A DNA stretch of 64,000 nucleotides from Coccinella septempunctata (Eukaryota; Arthropoda; Insecta; Coleoptera; Coccinellidae). The notes beneath the pieces were generated by a model, which was given only the letters and a program-made list of their open reading frames with translations, searched no databases and was not told where the DNA came from. Shown here in pieces: positions 12,378-24,449 of the stretch. Both the position numbers and the translations under genes were made by a program. Positions within the stretch are counted from its first letter, which is position 1, and each line of letters starts with the position of its first letter. The stretch lies in NCBI RefSeq assembly GCF_907165205.1, contig NC_058191.1:4094501-4158500 (forward strand), in the 5' to 3' direction.

Positions 12378-13322
12378 CAGGATGGTCCAGATCGTAACCG
12401 CAAGAAATTTTAACCACGTATTCTACATAAAATGAGCCCTAGTTTGTCACATAAACATATGTCGAGAAATGTTTCCTCTCCGAGATACGGATGTTGAAAT
12501 TATAGAAAAAAAAATGTTTTTTATTAATAACTTTCACACTGCTTGAAATATTTTTATGAAATTTGAGACATAGGTTTTGAGTGTCAAGGAGCACTTTTTG
12601 GATAATATCATTTCTTTTTTATTCTACAAGTGGCGTCCGTACTGAAGTGAGACTGAATATTTTAAGATTAAAAAATGATACGCCACTGGTTTTTCCGACA
12701 ATAAAAATTACTATTTAAATCCTTATTCAATTTGGAGCAAATTCGGTCTCTTGACTTTTTGGTGTACCATTTCCGGTTAAAAAAATAAAACACATACTCA
12801 TGCATGAAGAAATTGCCAAAATTTGATGTAGCAAAAATAGTTTTATTATTATTATGTACCTACCATATCAAATTTTGGCGATTTCTCCATGCATGAGAAT
12901 GTGTTTAATTTTTTTAACCGGAAACGGTGCCTCGTACAGCAAAAAGTCAGGAGACCGAATTTGCTCCAAATTGAATAAGGATTTAAATAGTAATTTTTAT
13001 TGTCGGAAAAACCAGTGTCGTATCATTTTTTTATCTGAAAATATTCAGTTTCGCTGCAGTACGGACGCTACTGGTAGAAAAGAAAAGAAATGATATTATG
13101 CTAAAAGTGCTCCTTGACGCTCAACACCTATGTCTCAAATTTCATAAAAATATTTCAAGCAGTGTGGAAGTTATTAATAAAAAACATTTTTTTTCTAATT
13201 TTAACACCCCGTATCTCGGGGAGGAAACATTTCTCGACATATGTTTATATAATGAACTAGGGCTTATTTTTGATGTAAAATACCTGGTTAAAATTTCTTG
13301 GGTACGATCTGGACCACCCTGT
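12378..13322. repeat. Near-perfect foldback element, about 0.94 kb
   Basis: The two halves are inverted copies for about 450 bp each. The left end CAGGATGGTCCAGATCGTA pairs with the right end TACGATCTGGACCACCCTG, and the arms meet near 12850 at a (TTA)n spacer. The termini lie next to TA. Open frames in it are chance. The high similarity of the arms suggests recent insertion or arm homogenisation. Confidence 0.85.
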
Positions 13323-13694
13323 ATATGAGTAGTAAAAACTCATCATTTCCGAGAGTAATGTTAGACAACACGTTGAAGATATTTGAATGCAAGACCTTTC
13401 AAGAATCCCAAAAGACCACTCGGAGAATAGAAAAAACAGCACAATTTGAAATATGTTACCGATGATAGCTTCCTTATATTATTGTTGATACTGAAAAAAT
13501 ATGTCTCCTTCTCTATAGATAATCATCACACATCAGCAATTTGAATTAAGGAAGTACCCAATTATGAAATACTGCCAATATTTCACAAAGCTCTATTTTT
13601 CTGAAATCTTCGAAATATTCTACTACTTCTACTATTACAAATAAAATCCAGAGGGGACTCAAAGAATAACAAAAAATAACCATGTTATTTTTTG

Positions 13695-13727
13695 AGAGAA
13701 AATAGAACCTAAGGTTCTATTTTCTCT
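13695..13727. repeat. 33-nt perfect palindrome
   Basis: AGAGAAAATAGAACCT, one central A, then its exact inverse. It lies about 220 bp upstream of the TATA box of cuticle gene 3. A 16-bp perfect stem is unlikely by chance; function unknown. Confidence 0.7.
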
Positions 13728-13944
13728 ATATGTATTTCATTTCCTATGAAATTATTTTATCGGCATGATATGAAACTTGGAATGCCAAAAAAGTGCCATC
13801 AGTATTATATGCATTCGATTCTTACTGAAAAAAGGTTCATATCGATGGAATCGATAACACATAACACGATAATTATCATAAACATTCAGAAAAATGCCAG
13901 AGAGGAAGGGATCAGAGTAAAGCTTCTGGTATATTTTCTCCTGG

Positions 13945-13972
13945 TATAAAAGACTCAGGATGGCAATTCAAC
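13945..13972 (+). promoter_or_regulatory. TATA box and initiator of cuticle gene 3
   Basis: TATAAAAG is at 13945-13952 and TTCAACATC has its A at 13970, about 25 bp downstream, slightly tighter than the 30-31 bp in the paralogues. The ATG is at 14003. Confidence 0.65.
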
Positions 13973-14002
13973 ATCCACAGTCGCTATCACCAGTTCTCAG
14001 TT

Positions 14003-16564
14003 ATGAAGCTACAAGTAAGTAATAAGAACTAGGAAATCCTTTAATCCACTTCACGGTTGAGTTGAGTTTCTGCGTGTGTAATTTATCATTTGCTTTCGTT
14101 TCAGAATTATATCAATGATTGAATAATCATATTAATTTCGGGTAGAATTCGAGCACATGTTGTTTCCTCAATCTCCATCAACGGAGACACATACCAATTT
14201 AATTGAATATAAAATTCGAATATAAAATTAACGTTAATTGAATATTATACCTAGTCTGTTTATATAATTGCACTGAAACTTCCTAAATTTCCGTTTAAGC
14301 AATAATGATTTATATTCGGGGATATGTTATAATACAGAAAAAGATGTTCGACATCCTTTATTACAGATATACAGGGTGAAAATTAATAGTTACGGAAAAA
14401 TTCAATGTCGTTTGTCAAAAAATAATTTGGCTCTTTCATTGTGATTTTTGTCTCTTCGAGCAACCTCTGCTTAGATAAAACTCCTTAGAGGAGGCGCCTG
14501 AAAAGCAATTTTCAATTTTTTTCCAGAAAACCAGAACACTCCGAAAAGGCAAAAAAAATGTTCTCTAAAACTTCAAGCGGAATAAAGAGTCACCTCTGCT
14601 CTACAAGAAATGTTGTCCTTTTCATATTATACCATTGAAAAATTAATTTTTGACAGATTGATCCATTTTTAACACGTACGGTCTCTTGCTCAAAGTAGCG
14701 GTTTTATAGAAAAAAATCATCACTAGATAGATCGTGTGGGCTGGAATTTTCCTCAATCTTATATTTACTCAGCATGCTGACATCATAAGGGAATACGACC
14801 AAAATTTTTTTGATTGTCTTCTCGCAAGGTTTTTTTCAACAAACGATATCAGAGAACTGTGCAAGAAATTTCCGCAAAGTTGCCAGGGCTTAACGAATGA
14901 TTTGTTTTCGTTTAGAATTCAAGCAATTTGGAATCATTATAAAAAAGCGACGAAAACAATGAATATAATTTGGTTCGTATTTATTACCAAAAATTCAAAT
15001 ACACCTTACCAAAACGCCAGTTGAAAATATGCAATGATGATTAAAAAGAATTAAAATAAAACTGGAAATTTTACTTTCTGAAAAACTGTAGGTACTAACG
15101 TACTGATAACAACAACTGAAACATTTGTTTTTGAAACTGATATCTACTCTTAGCTAAACATATTTTTATTCTAGATGAAAAAGTGTATCCAGATTTTTTA
15201 ATGATGAGTGGTTTATTGATTATATTCTGAAAAAGCATTGTACAAATGTGGTTTCGAATACTAAATATGTTGTCTAACTAGAGTTACTAGACCATACCAG
15301 ATACCAGATAAATACCAGCATTGTGATCCAGTTTTCAAAAATAATGCTAGCATGACCTTCTTCATTTCAATAGTACTTTTGTGATTCCAAATGTGTGTGA
15401 CCAAATTAGAAAGAATTACATTTTGTGTTTATAATATGAGTACTGATAATGTTTGCAAATCAAAAAAGGCAACATAGAACTAAATTTCTTATCTTCATTT
15501 TGTAACTGTTAATGAAAAAGAGGAACTCTAATTGAAATGAAAGGTCCACAAAACAATAATCATCATGTTATGTGTTACATTAACTAACAAAACTCTCATT
15601 CCAACATAACGAGGAAGTCGTGAAAACATCAAAAAAATTAGAATAAATAAGATTAATGATATAACTGAGTGCATAAAGCCTTCTACATAACAAAAAGAAT
15701 TGGTCATGATGATGACGATATTCATTTAGAAATAGCGGTCATTCTGAGTTGAATGTTGAATTCTAGTAAAATTCTAGTAAAATCAAGTGTATGTTTCCTT
15801 AGATAAGTTTCTATGTGTAAAAAAAATCATTGTGTTTTACTTTTCAGATATTAACAGTACTGCTATTGGCGGGTTTGGTTTGGTCAGAGAAAAGCGAAGA
15901 TGAGAAATCCATAAAATCGACTGAAAAGAAGCATAGCAAAAGAGGGCTTATCGATTTAGGTGAAAGTTATGGCCATGAGTACGGTGGAGGATATGGACAT
16001 GGGTTCGATTTTGGTGATCACGGTTTGGACTTCGTTGATTATGATCACAAATTAGGGGGCCACAGTTTGGACTATGGAAATAGTTATGGGGGTGGATATG
16101 ATCATTACGGTGGTAGTTATGGGGGTGGATATGATCACCACGAGCATGTGACAACCATCACCAAAAAAGTACCTTATCCAGTACCCCATCCTGTGCCTTA
16201 CACAGTCGTAAAGAAAATTCCTGTACCATACACAGTAAAAATACCTTACCCAGTACATCGTCCCTACCCAGTGCATGTACCAAAACCATATCCAGTCACG
16301 GTGCATAAGCCAGTACCTTACCCAGTAGAAAAACCAGTACCATATCCAGTTAAAGTACCAATCAAGTATCCAGTCAAAGTACCTTACCCAGTGTCTGTAC
16401 CAAAGCCATATCCCGTTTCAGTACCTAAGCCATACCCAGTACATGTGAAAGTTCCAATTGTAGTCGAGAAAAAAGTACCAGTCTATGTTCATGGACATGG
16501 ACATGGAGGGTATGAAGAAGGAGGCTACGGACATGATTACAGCTACAGTAGTTATCATCACTAA
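14003..16564 (+). CDS. PYPV-repeat cuticular protein (CPLCP-like), gene 3
   Basis: Exons 14003-14014 (MKLQ, GTAAGT) and 15848-16564 (after TTTTCAG) join in phase 0 to 242 aa. The signal peptide is MKLQILTVLLLAGLVWS. The charged segment ends at Lys35-Arg36-Gly37, the same residue numbers as genes 1 and 2 despite many substitutions. The spacer is richer in Asp/His/Tyr (GYDHYGGSYGGGYDHHEH), which could add metal or pH sensitivity. It is followed by PYPV repeats with more PYTV and PVSV variants and a tail ending YSSYHH. It is more diverged from genes 1 and 2 than those are from each other. AATAAA occurs at 16712 and 16721. The 1.8 kb intron contains a repeat arm at about 14372. Confidence 0.83.
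14372..14560. repeat. Likely arm of a CAGGGTGAAAATTAA element in intron 1 of gene 3
   Basis: CAGGGTGAAAATTAATAG is followed by CTCTGCTTAGATAAAACTCC. A similar ordered set (CTAAGCAGGGGCTGC then CACCCTGT) is found inverted at 20130-20287. The other end was not located with confidence. Confidence 0.35.
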
Positions 16565-16739
16565 AAAACGACTGTTAAAATTCGAATCAATTCTTGTTAC
16601 ATGTTTTGTTATGTTTTTCACATGAATGTGTTTTGTTTGTAATATATAATTTTAGTTAATTTGTTATATTAATTTTTCATAGCCCCTCAACATTCTACCC
16701 CAATTTCCCTCAATAAAGGAAATAAAGATTATCGATATC

Positions 16740-17425
16740 ACTCGAATTTGAATACTGAAAGAAGATTGAAGTATCAATATATTGGATGGCTTCTAATATT
16801 TAATAAACTTAAATCATTTCAAAAGTATCTATATAAAAAAGGTGATGAAAAATAAGAGAATGAGATTGTCTTGACTAATACCTATTAGTACCTAATCATA
16901 ATCTGATGAAACACTCTATACCTATTTCCTCGAAGTGGAGTTGTATTCATATATATATATATGAATACAACATATATTTTCTCTGTATGATGAGTTTTGT
17001 ATCGTCTGTAGTGGCTGAAGATGAACTCTTATAGATCCTAAATGTGTCCGTGATTAAAAGGTGGAAGAATTGAATATTCTGGCGTGAGATTTGTACAAGA
17101 CAGTTTCCTAACAAGGTTTAGTCGTGGATACTTGTATTTTGAAGGTTAGATGGTAGAAAGAAAGATTGGTTTAATGATGTATGAACTTCCAGAGGTGGGG
17201 AAAGCGTATATGTAGGTTTTCAAAGTTGAAAAAAAAATTAGACACTTGAGCATGTCAGATTAATATACTGTATATGCGCTACATGTCTCTAATAATAAAT
17301 TCATGTTAATCTGACAGTTTACGTGGTGGGGCTGGCCGTACGGAAGACTTGAAAATGCTTAAAGGACTTTTCAAGAGACTGACAATTCGGACGTCACAGC
17401 GTTCCTTTGAAAATTGGTACTTGTA
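16740..17425. other. Intergenic spacer with a short AT palindrome
   Basis: Contains a 32-nt palindrome at 16940-16971 (GTTGTATTCATATATATA and its inverse). No gene or large element recognised. Confidence 0.45.
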
Positions 17426-18170
17426 CAGGGAGGGCAAAATTGATGATACCTTCCTGAACTACAACTTTTTAACCCAACGAGATAGAGGAAAATGAATAGC
17501 ACATTACGTTCGTCTTTTTTCGAGAAACTTATAATGCCATCAACTGCAGTGCACTATCTTCTTTTGTTTTCGAATTTTAGGACAAAATGAATATTTCAAC
17601 TTTGGTCATTATCTCAATTTCTGTTTGTGCACTATTGAGACACTTTTTCAATAGCAATCCATTGGGGTACTATGATTCTTTCCAACAGGTTCATTTGCTG
17701 AGCTATAACAAATAGTTGTGTTTTTTCGTATAAAAGCTGTAGTTTAAAATGACTTAGAAAGAATCGCCATTTTTTCCCGTTTCAGAAATATATCATACAT
17801 CGCCCTCAGTCTTTTTTAGTCATTTTAAACTACTGTTTTCATAAAAAAAACATATCACCATACCACATCACATACCACAGCGAATATACCTGTTGGAAAA
17901 AATCATAGTACGCCTCTGGATTGCTAACAAAAAAGTGTCTGTATAATGTCTTCATTTCAACATTCTAGCTTAAACAGAAACGGATATAATGACCAACGTT
18001 GAAATTTTAATTTTGGCCTATAACTCGAAAACAAAAGAAGATAGAGTAATGCAGTTGATGGCATTATTAGTTTCTCGAAAAAAGACGCCCGTAATGTGCC
18101 ATCCATTTTCCTCTATCTCGTTGGGTTGAAAAAGTTGTAGTTCAGGCACCACCAATTTTGCTCATCCTGT
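17426..18170. repeat. Foldback element, AGGGNGGGCAAAATTG family, about 0.75 kb
   Basis: The left end CAGGGAGGGCAAAATTGATG pairs with the right end CACCAATTTTGCTCATCCTG. The arm blocks CAACGAGATAGAGGAAAATG, TGCCATCAACTGCA and ACTTTGGTCATTATCTC recur inverted on the right half. The same family occurs at 51855-52596, and single arms lie at about 28305 and 34335. Flanked by TA; non-coding. Confidence 0.85.
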
Positions 18171-18655
18171 ACATATCGAGCGTGTCGGATTTTCATACAG
18201 AAGGTTAATGAAGGTATTGCAAACGTGTTGTCACATTAATCTGACACTTTTCAGAGGGGTTTTCTCAATCTGACTGTTTGAAAATGATAACAATGTATAT
18301 TTTCAAGAATGCTCATGACTCTGATTGTTGATTGATAACAAATCGAGTTTGATCAGTCAATCAAACTCTTACTTCCCGAGCAAGCTTTGTAAAACCGGGC
18401 ATAAAACTCAAAATACTTGCAGTAACATACAATTTGGCGGATTAGACTTCTTGTGACCTTTCTCGACCTTGTTAATTAAACTTTGACTAAAACTAAACTT
18501 TTGATCTAGAAAATGTAGGCCATAAAAAATTGCACTGTAAGAAACTGGACATCCACAATACAACAGGAAGAGACTCTATGAACACACGGTACTTGAGGAT
18601 GGATCCATATGTATTAGGTATTCAATATTACCTGACAAGAATTACTGTTGTTAAC
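18171..18655. other. Spacer between two foldback elements
   Basis: No gene recognised; AT-rich. Confidence 0.35.
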
Positions 18656-19042
18656 TCGAGTATAAATTCTTGGTTGAAGAAACACCAAGAAAAATACCAG
18701 CTTCCTTAGCAACGTTCGGTGGATTTTGCCGCCTCCTTCAGGCTGTGAATATAATTTTTATTGAAATATCCCCTCACAAAAACATCGTCTTTTATAAACA
18801 CAATTGAAAGGATGACAGTTCAAAATGAGAAATATATCTAAACAAAAAATAGAATTAATTATAAGACAATTATAATAGAATATATTCTTATAATGTATTC
18901 AGTTTGTGCGGCCGGTTCCTATTTTTTCATTTTGTTCAGATGTATTTCCATTCTGAACTGTCATCCTTTCAATTGTGTGTTGACGTTGCTAAGGAAGTTG
19001 GTCTTTTTCTTCAAGTTCCTTTAACCAAGAATTTATACTCAA
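18656..19042. repeat. Foldback element, about 0.39 kb
   Basis: GAGTATAAATTCTTGGTTGAAG on the left is inverted at 19017-19042 (TTAACCAAGAATTTATACTC). The inner blocks CTTCCTTAGCAACGTTC and CAATTGAAAGGATGACAGTT also recur inverted. About 420 bp upstream of the cuticle gene 4 start; non-coding. Confidence 0.75.
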
Positions 19043-19417
19043 TATATCATCAGAGTGGAAAAAAATATTCATTGCATACTTTTGCTAAAGTTCGATTTTG
19101 AATGTAAATAATTGGGAACCATGAACCTTCGTGTTAAATTTTCAGTGTCTCTCTGCTATCCTCTTGCATTCTGAAATTATTTCAAATTTTCATAGATTTC
19201 TCTAGAAATACCCACATGCTAATTCCCAAATTGATTTTGAGTTGTCTGTCGGTCTTCAAATTCATGAAGAAATCAGAACGGAAATGCTTGCATCTTAAAC
19301 GATTATCGATATCCGTATAGGTATTTTCGGCAACATAATAATGAAATATAATAGACGTTGCAATGCGAATAGAGGGGAAGGATTGCCTATTGTGAATTCG
19401 CTCATATTATTTTGAAG

Positions 19418-19452
19418 TATATAAACATCAAGATGAAATTGTGATATCAACA
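19418..19452 (+). promoter_or_regulatory. TATA box and initiator of cuticle gene 4
   Basis: TATATAAA is at 19418-19425 and ATCAACAGTC has its A at 19449, 31 bp downstream. The ATG is at 19467. Confidence 0.7.
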
Positions 19453-19466
19453 GTCAACACACAAAC

Positions 19467-22040
19467 ATGAAGCTGCAAGTGAGTGATACTTTTATTGAAA
19501 ATGTGTAGTGAATAACATGTGACATAATTATTGAAATCAATACACACATAGTGACTTTCAAAACATGATTTAATGAAAAGTCGAAATCAGTTTTTAAAGA
19601 AATGCAAACCTCCCTTCTTGCTTTTCATACAGCTCCAGTTATCAGATTATAGTAGATTACAAAACTGCATGTAAAAATTCGTTCATTCATTGTCAAAGTT
19701 TTTATCAGAAAAAAAAGTTGGTAGTATCGGAAAATTCGGTTCAATAATTTTCTTACAAATAATGATTATTCAAATAAAGTATCTTTCCAATTGTTTTAAA
19801 ATTTACTAAAAGTTTTAAAAATCCCTGAATTCTCTTAGACCAAAAACGATACCCACAGTTGCAAAAAATTCAAGGTATGATTCCTTTTCAAAAAATAGTG
19901 TACCTACCCCTTTCATATGAATTTTTTCGAAGCAGCCCTTGCTCAGATACCATTTTGGTGTAATTGCATGGGGTGGGAAAAGTCATCCCTAAAATTTGAT
20001 TCGTAAGAAACATTTTTCCCTATTTATATTATACCAAGGAAAAATGTATTTTTGATAGCTTGATTCATTTTGAACAAAGAATCTTATCACCTTCTCGCTC
20101 CCATAGAGGTTTGCTCAATTTTCTGGTTTTTAAGAAAAAAATTCAGAATTATTTTTTTGATACCACCTTTAGGGGCTGTATCTAAGCAGGGGCTGCTTCA
20201 AAAAAAAATATTTGAAAGAGCCACACTATTATTTGACAAAGAATATTCCCTTAAATTCATTAAATTCAACTATTCATTCACACCCTGTATAAACATTCCT
20301 GAACCCCATAATTATTGCTACCCTAAATTTGTGACGGATAGATGTTCTACCAAAATCGATACTATTTGCTGAAGAAGGACAGAATAAGTTTACAAATTGC
20401 CTAGTTTGAAAATACTTATGTAACTAAATATTAGTGATGATGCGAATTAATATTTATCGCTCTAAATTACTATAATGAAAATTAATTTTGGACGAATTCA
20501 AATAACATCTCTTGTGATGAAGAAACCACCAATTATTGAGAAAGAAGATTATCAACAAACTCGGTTGCTTCATATGCAATCAGTTCTTGTAACCATGGAA
20601 AAATTATTTCTTTCAGCCCAATTCATAACCATGTAAGCATTTTTTTTTGCTGTTGAGTGTGTTTGAGACTCTGATTAAGGTAAAAATACTGAAATTCCTA
20701 AGGGTTTTCAATCACAGTCTTTTAAACAAAATCAATTAAATAATCGATTAGCTCCTGCGTAAATTCTTGCACCAATTTGTCAGGAGCAAATCAGATGGAA
20801 AAAATTTTGACTGATAATGGAAATTTTGGTAAAACTTCGTAACTCATTCTTATAAATCTTTTTCAAGAATTCGTCTCATATAGACTCCGAAACATTACAA
20901 AGTTATCATTTCAAAGTTCCATCTGATTTGTTCCTGACAAATTAGTGCAAGAATTTACGCAGGAGCAAATCAATTTTTTCATTGATTTTGTTTCAGAGGC
21001 TGGGCGTGAAAACCCGCCTAAAGAATTTCAGAAGATGCACAGTCCTCCCAGATTGAATATAACAGCTTCACTTTTTGATATTCACAGTTCGTCACTTTGA
21101 CTAAGAAATAGAAGAAAATTAATACATGTTCAAATAAAATTTCTTTCAACGCTATAAAATGAACTTTTTTGTGATTTCCTCGACTTCTCGTTACAAGCTT
21201 CAGTTTCTGCATTTGCAGACAAAACTCATACTCACCGAAATATTCGTCCTCACCGTTGTACGTATGTTTCTTTCTATTTCAAAAATTTTGAGCACCTTAT
21301 TGTCACCGGAATGATAAATAACAACATTTCAGCGCAATCTAATTGGGTAAATAGATAATATTTTCTTATGCCATAGTAAAATGTTCTTCTTTATATAGAA
21401 TGAAAAAACTAATGAATGCTTTCACTGCCAAAATTAGAACTCCTTTTTAATTCTTGGTTTTATTTTGTAGGGATTTACGATACTGATGTTAGTAAAATTG
21501 CTTTCGGCTGAGACGTTTGGAACAGCTGAAAACAAACAGCAGAAGAGAGGTATTTTTGGATTCGGATTTAGTGGTCTCAATCTAAGTGGCTATGGTTCTA
21601 AACCAAGCGGGATTTCTATGAGCACCCAGAGCAATTATGGAAACAATCACCATGTTCAAAGTGGAGTAAAAGATACCATGGAAATACCCGCTCATACCGA
21701 AAATATGGTACATGTACCTTATCCAGTTAAAGTACATGTTCCAGTAGATCGTCCATATCCAGTGCATGTTCCAAAACCTTATCCTGTGCCAATTGTAAAA
21801 CATGTACCCTATCCGGTTGTTAAACGTATTCCATACCCGGTAAAAGTACCAATTAAGGTTCCTATAAAAATACCTGTGCCAATTATTGTGCCAAAACCAT
21901 ACCCTGTAACGATTGTTAAAAAAGTAACAGTGCCTGTGAAAGTTCCTTATATTGTTGAGAAGCAAGTACCAGTCTCGAACAAAAACCACAGAGGATTTGG
22001 TACCAACGGAGGAAGCCACAGACAGGGTGGTTGGTTGTGA
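19467..22040 (+). CDS. Divergent PYPV-repeat cuticular protein, gene 4
   Basis: Exons 19467-19478 (MKLQ, GTGAGT) and 21471-22040 (after TTTTGTAG) join in phase 0 to 193 aa, the shortest member. The signal peptide is MKLQGFTILMLVKLLSA. The charged segment is shorter, so the dibasic site is Lys29-Arg30-Gly31, followed by IFGFGFSGLN. The long GYGGG spacer is absent, replaced by a short Ser/Asn/Gly stretch. The repeat domain keeps VHVPVDRPYPVHVPKPYPV, but later units are degraded (KRIPYPV, KIPVPIIVPKPYPVTIV), and the C-tail lacks the family SYHH ending. Frame, splice sites and promoter are intact, so it reads as a functional diverged paralogue. AATAAA is at about 22149. The intron holds two foldback elements. 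Confidence 0.78.
19850..20287. repeat. Foldback element in intron 1 of gene 4
   Basis: TTTTTTCGAAGCAGCCCTTG with CTCAGATACCATTTTGG on the left is inverted at about 20160-20210 (GTATCTAAGCAGGGGCTGC). The right terminus CACCCTGT is at 20280-20287. The left terminus is uncertain. Confidence 0.5.
20699..21021. repeat. Foldback MITE, about 0.32 kb
   Basis: The left end TAAGGGTTTTCAATCAC pairs with the right end GCGTGAAAACCCGCCTA. The inner blocks CTCCTGCGTAAATTCTTGCA and TTGTCAGGAGCAAATCAGAT are inverted around a centre near 20860. A partial copy lies at 10725-10850. Located in intron 1 of gene 4. Confidence 0.8.
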
Positions 22041-22511
22041 TAACTGAGCATTGACTGAATTTTTTATAGTCTCTTATATTTTTGTTATTTTTTGTAATCT
22101 AATGCGTAGTCAATACAAAATTTTTCTTCTGTGTCATTTTTGTTTTGAAATAAAATAAATCGAATCGAAGATAATGAAGAAAAAACGGACGTTTGCACTG
22201 TTTCAGTAAACAATGATTAAATTTCTTAAACCATGTTTAAGCATTAAGTTAACTATAGTCTATCCAAATCCGAGAGGCCAGCGTAAACAAACTGACTAAC
22301 GCGTGATCTTATTTGAGGTACTCCTCTTATTGGTCAAAGCTTCAGGAACGCCATGTTTGCAGGTATAGGAGTAATGCATAACCGCATTACGTTTGATTCA
22401 TTGATTGTATGCAAATTGTTGTGCAGAACTGCAGAGGTCATTCATTGCTTTTTCTTTCGTAAATTGGTTTATATTTGTAGCAAGTTATTCAAGTTACAAG
22501 CATTTAAGATA

Positions 22512-24185
22512 ATGTCAAGTACTGATACTGCTGAGGAATCGCGTGTTGACTTAAGTCCTCCAAAGAAGAGACGTCTGAAACGACACTTCAGTGCCGAGAT
22601 AAAAGAAATGATTTTGAATACTTATAAAATTGAGATTATTCAAAATGCAGGAATGTGTTTAAAGGACGTAGAACTAGTTGCTGAGAGACTTGGCATTGGA
22701 GCTCGAAGTGTTAGGAGAATTATTTCCGAATACATAAATTCCGGTGTTCTATCACAGCCGGCAACAAATCAAAATCGGACCACCAAATGGGAGTCCTTAT
22801 CAGATTTCGATAAAAATGTAATACGGCGAGTTTTTCTTCAGAAATGAACACCCGACTATAGAGAAAGTATTAAAAATAGTTAATGAAGACTCGAACTTGC
22901 CAAATTTTAAGAAGAGTACCTTCTCTATAATATTGAAAAAACTTAATTTCAAATATGGACGTCGCCAACGCAACAGTTTTTTAATGGACCGTGACCACAT
23001 TAAATGTTGGAGAAGAAACTATCTCACGAAAATTAGGGCCTTCCGTGATGAAAACAGGAAGATTTACTACTTGGATGAAACTTGGGTAAATGCCGGTCAT
23101 ACTAAATCCCAAAGTGTGGACCGATGAAACAATTACATCTTCTCGGAAAGCGTTACTTGCTGGATTAAAAAATCCGTCTGGTAAGGTCTTGAATTTTGAG
23201 TTTAACCCTCGGTTTCATAAAGCTTGATCAGAGAATCAACGATCGATTGACGAATGAACGTCAATTAGTTTTCAGTCGATAAGTTTGTCATAAGCATTCT
23301 GAATATCATTCTTGCACCAAATAATTATCTATACACGCCCATTTAATGATTCTCAACTGCTACTCCTCCAATATATTCGGAAATATGAAAGTTTCAATGA
23401 TTTCCTTCGGGAAATCGAATGCCAAATCGTTGATCGAGCAATCAAAGTTTTGTGAAACTTGATGTAAGTACCTTTTTGGTGGAAAACAATTTCAACATTC
23501 TTTTTCAAATGAAGTGAATATATTTTTCCAGTCAAAGGACAAAGAATTATAGTGTGTCATATTGGCAGTGACACTGGTTTTTTAACTGGAGGACTTTGGA
23601 CTTTCCAATCCAAAAAGTCAGTCCTTCGAAAAGTGGTTCGAGGGTATACTTCCTAAATTGGAGGAAAATTCTATAGTAGTTTTAGATAATGCTCCTTACC
23701 ATTCAAGGAAAATGGAAAAAATTCCTAATTCACAATTAAGAAAGAGTGATATCCAACAATGGTTGAGGGAGAAAAATATTGATTTCATCTCTGACCTCAT
23801 AAAAGCACAATTGTTGCAGATAGTCAGGCAGAACAAAGAAAACTTTGAAAAATACATCGTGGATGAGACCGCAAAGGCCCAAAATATTACTGTACTTAGA
23901 TTACCGCCCTACCACTGCGAACTGAACCCTATTGAATTGATTTGGGCCGATGTCAAGAATTTTGTGGCAGATAAAAACACCACATTTAAAACGGCTGACG
24001 TCCAAAATCTTTTTCAAGAGGGTCTCTCACGGGTTACTTCCGAAAGATGGAGAAAGTGCGTGAAACATGTCAAACAAAAAGTTGAGGTAGACATGTGGAA
24101 ACTGGATAATATTATGAATGATATAACACCAGTCATCGTCAACTTAGAGGAAAGTTCTGCATCTTCTGACGACACTACGGGGTAG
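22512..24185 (+). pseudogene. Transposase (DD82E), three frameshifts, one intron
   Basis: Starts at ATG 22512 (MSSTDTAEESRVDLSPPKKRR). A basic N-terminus and helix-turn-helix (ELVAERLGIGARSVRRIISEY) lead to the catalytic core: IYYLDETWVNAGHT holds the first Asp, VVLDNAPYHS the second, and NPIELIWADVKN the Glu, 82 residues after the second Asp. Frames break near 22845, near 23115 and between about 23605 and 23625. An intron is visible: donor at 23181 (TCTG|GTAAGG) and acceptor at 23531 (TTTCCAG|TC), phase 1, joining NPSV to KGQRIIVCHIGS. The gene ends at 24185 after an acidic tail. The catalytic triad survives, but the frameshifts make it non-functional as written. Confidence 0.88.
23206..23460. 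repeat. MITE inside the transposase intron
   Basis: CCTCGGTTTCATAAAGCTTG on the left and TTTTGTGAAACTT on the right form short imperfect terminal repeats. Internal inverted TTGATCGA-type blocks are present. The same sequence occurs at 49351-49610. It lies wholly between the donor (23181) and acceptor (23531). Confidence 0.75.
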
Positions 24186-24449
24186 TCACTTTTACAAAAA
24201 AAATATTGGTACACATTTATATACATAGTATTTATTAAAGTGGGAACTTTAGATTAATTGTTCATTACTGAGACTCGTAGATAAGCATACATATTTTTCA
24301 GCGGAACTGGAGCACTCAAAAAGTTTTAAAATATAACGCTCTCGGAATTAAATTTATTAGTACACCTCTGCGTTATCACGTTCTTGACGCGTGATCACTG
24401 CATGCTGCAATGTTTACTGCTGGCCTCTTGGATTTGGATATACTATAGT

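Larger units (their letters stand above)
22252..24449 (+). mobile_element. Complete DD82E-type IS630/Tc1/mariner transposon, inactive
   Basis: Inverted repeats of 38-39 bp bound the element. The left one, at 22252-22289, begins ACTATAGTCTATCCAAATCC. The right one, at 24411-24449, reads on the other strand ACTATAGTATATCCAAATCC. Both continue with a GAGGCCAGC-like block. The element is 2.2 kb and contains one transposase gene in the + orientation plus an inserted MITE. Target duplication is probably TA, but the first bases of the repeat allow two alignments. Confidence 0.85.

Noticed and set aside
12854..13328. Two open frames of 76-79 codons
   Set aside because: Both are inside the right arm of the foldback at 12378-13322 and mirrored by the left arm.
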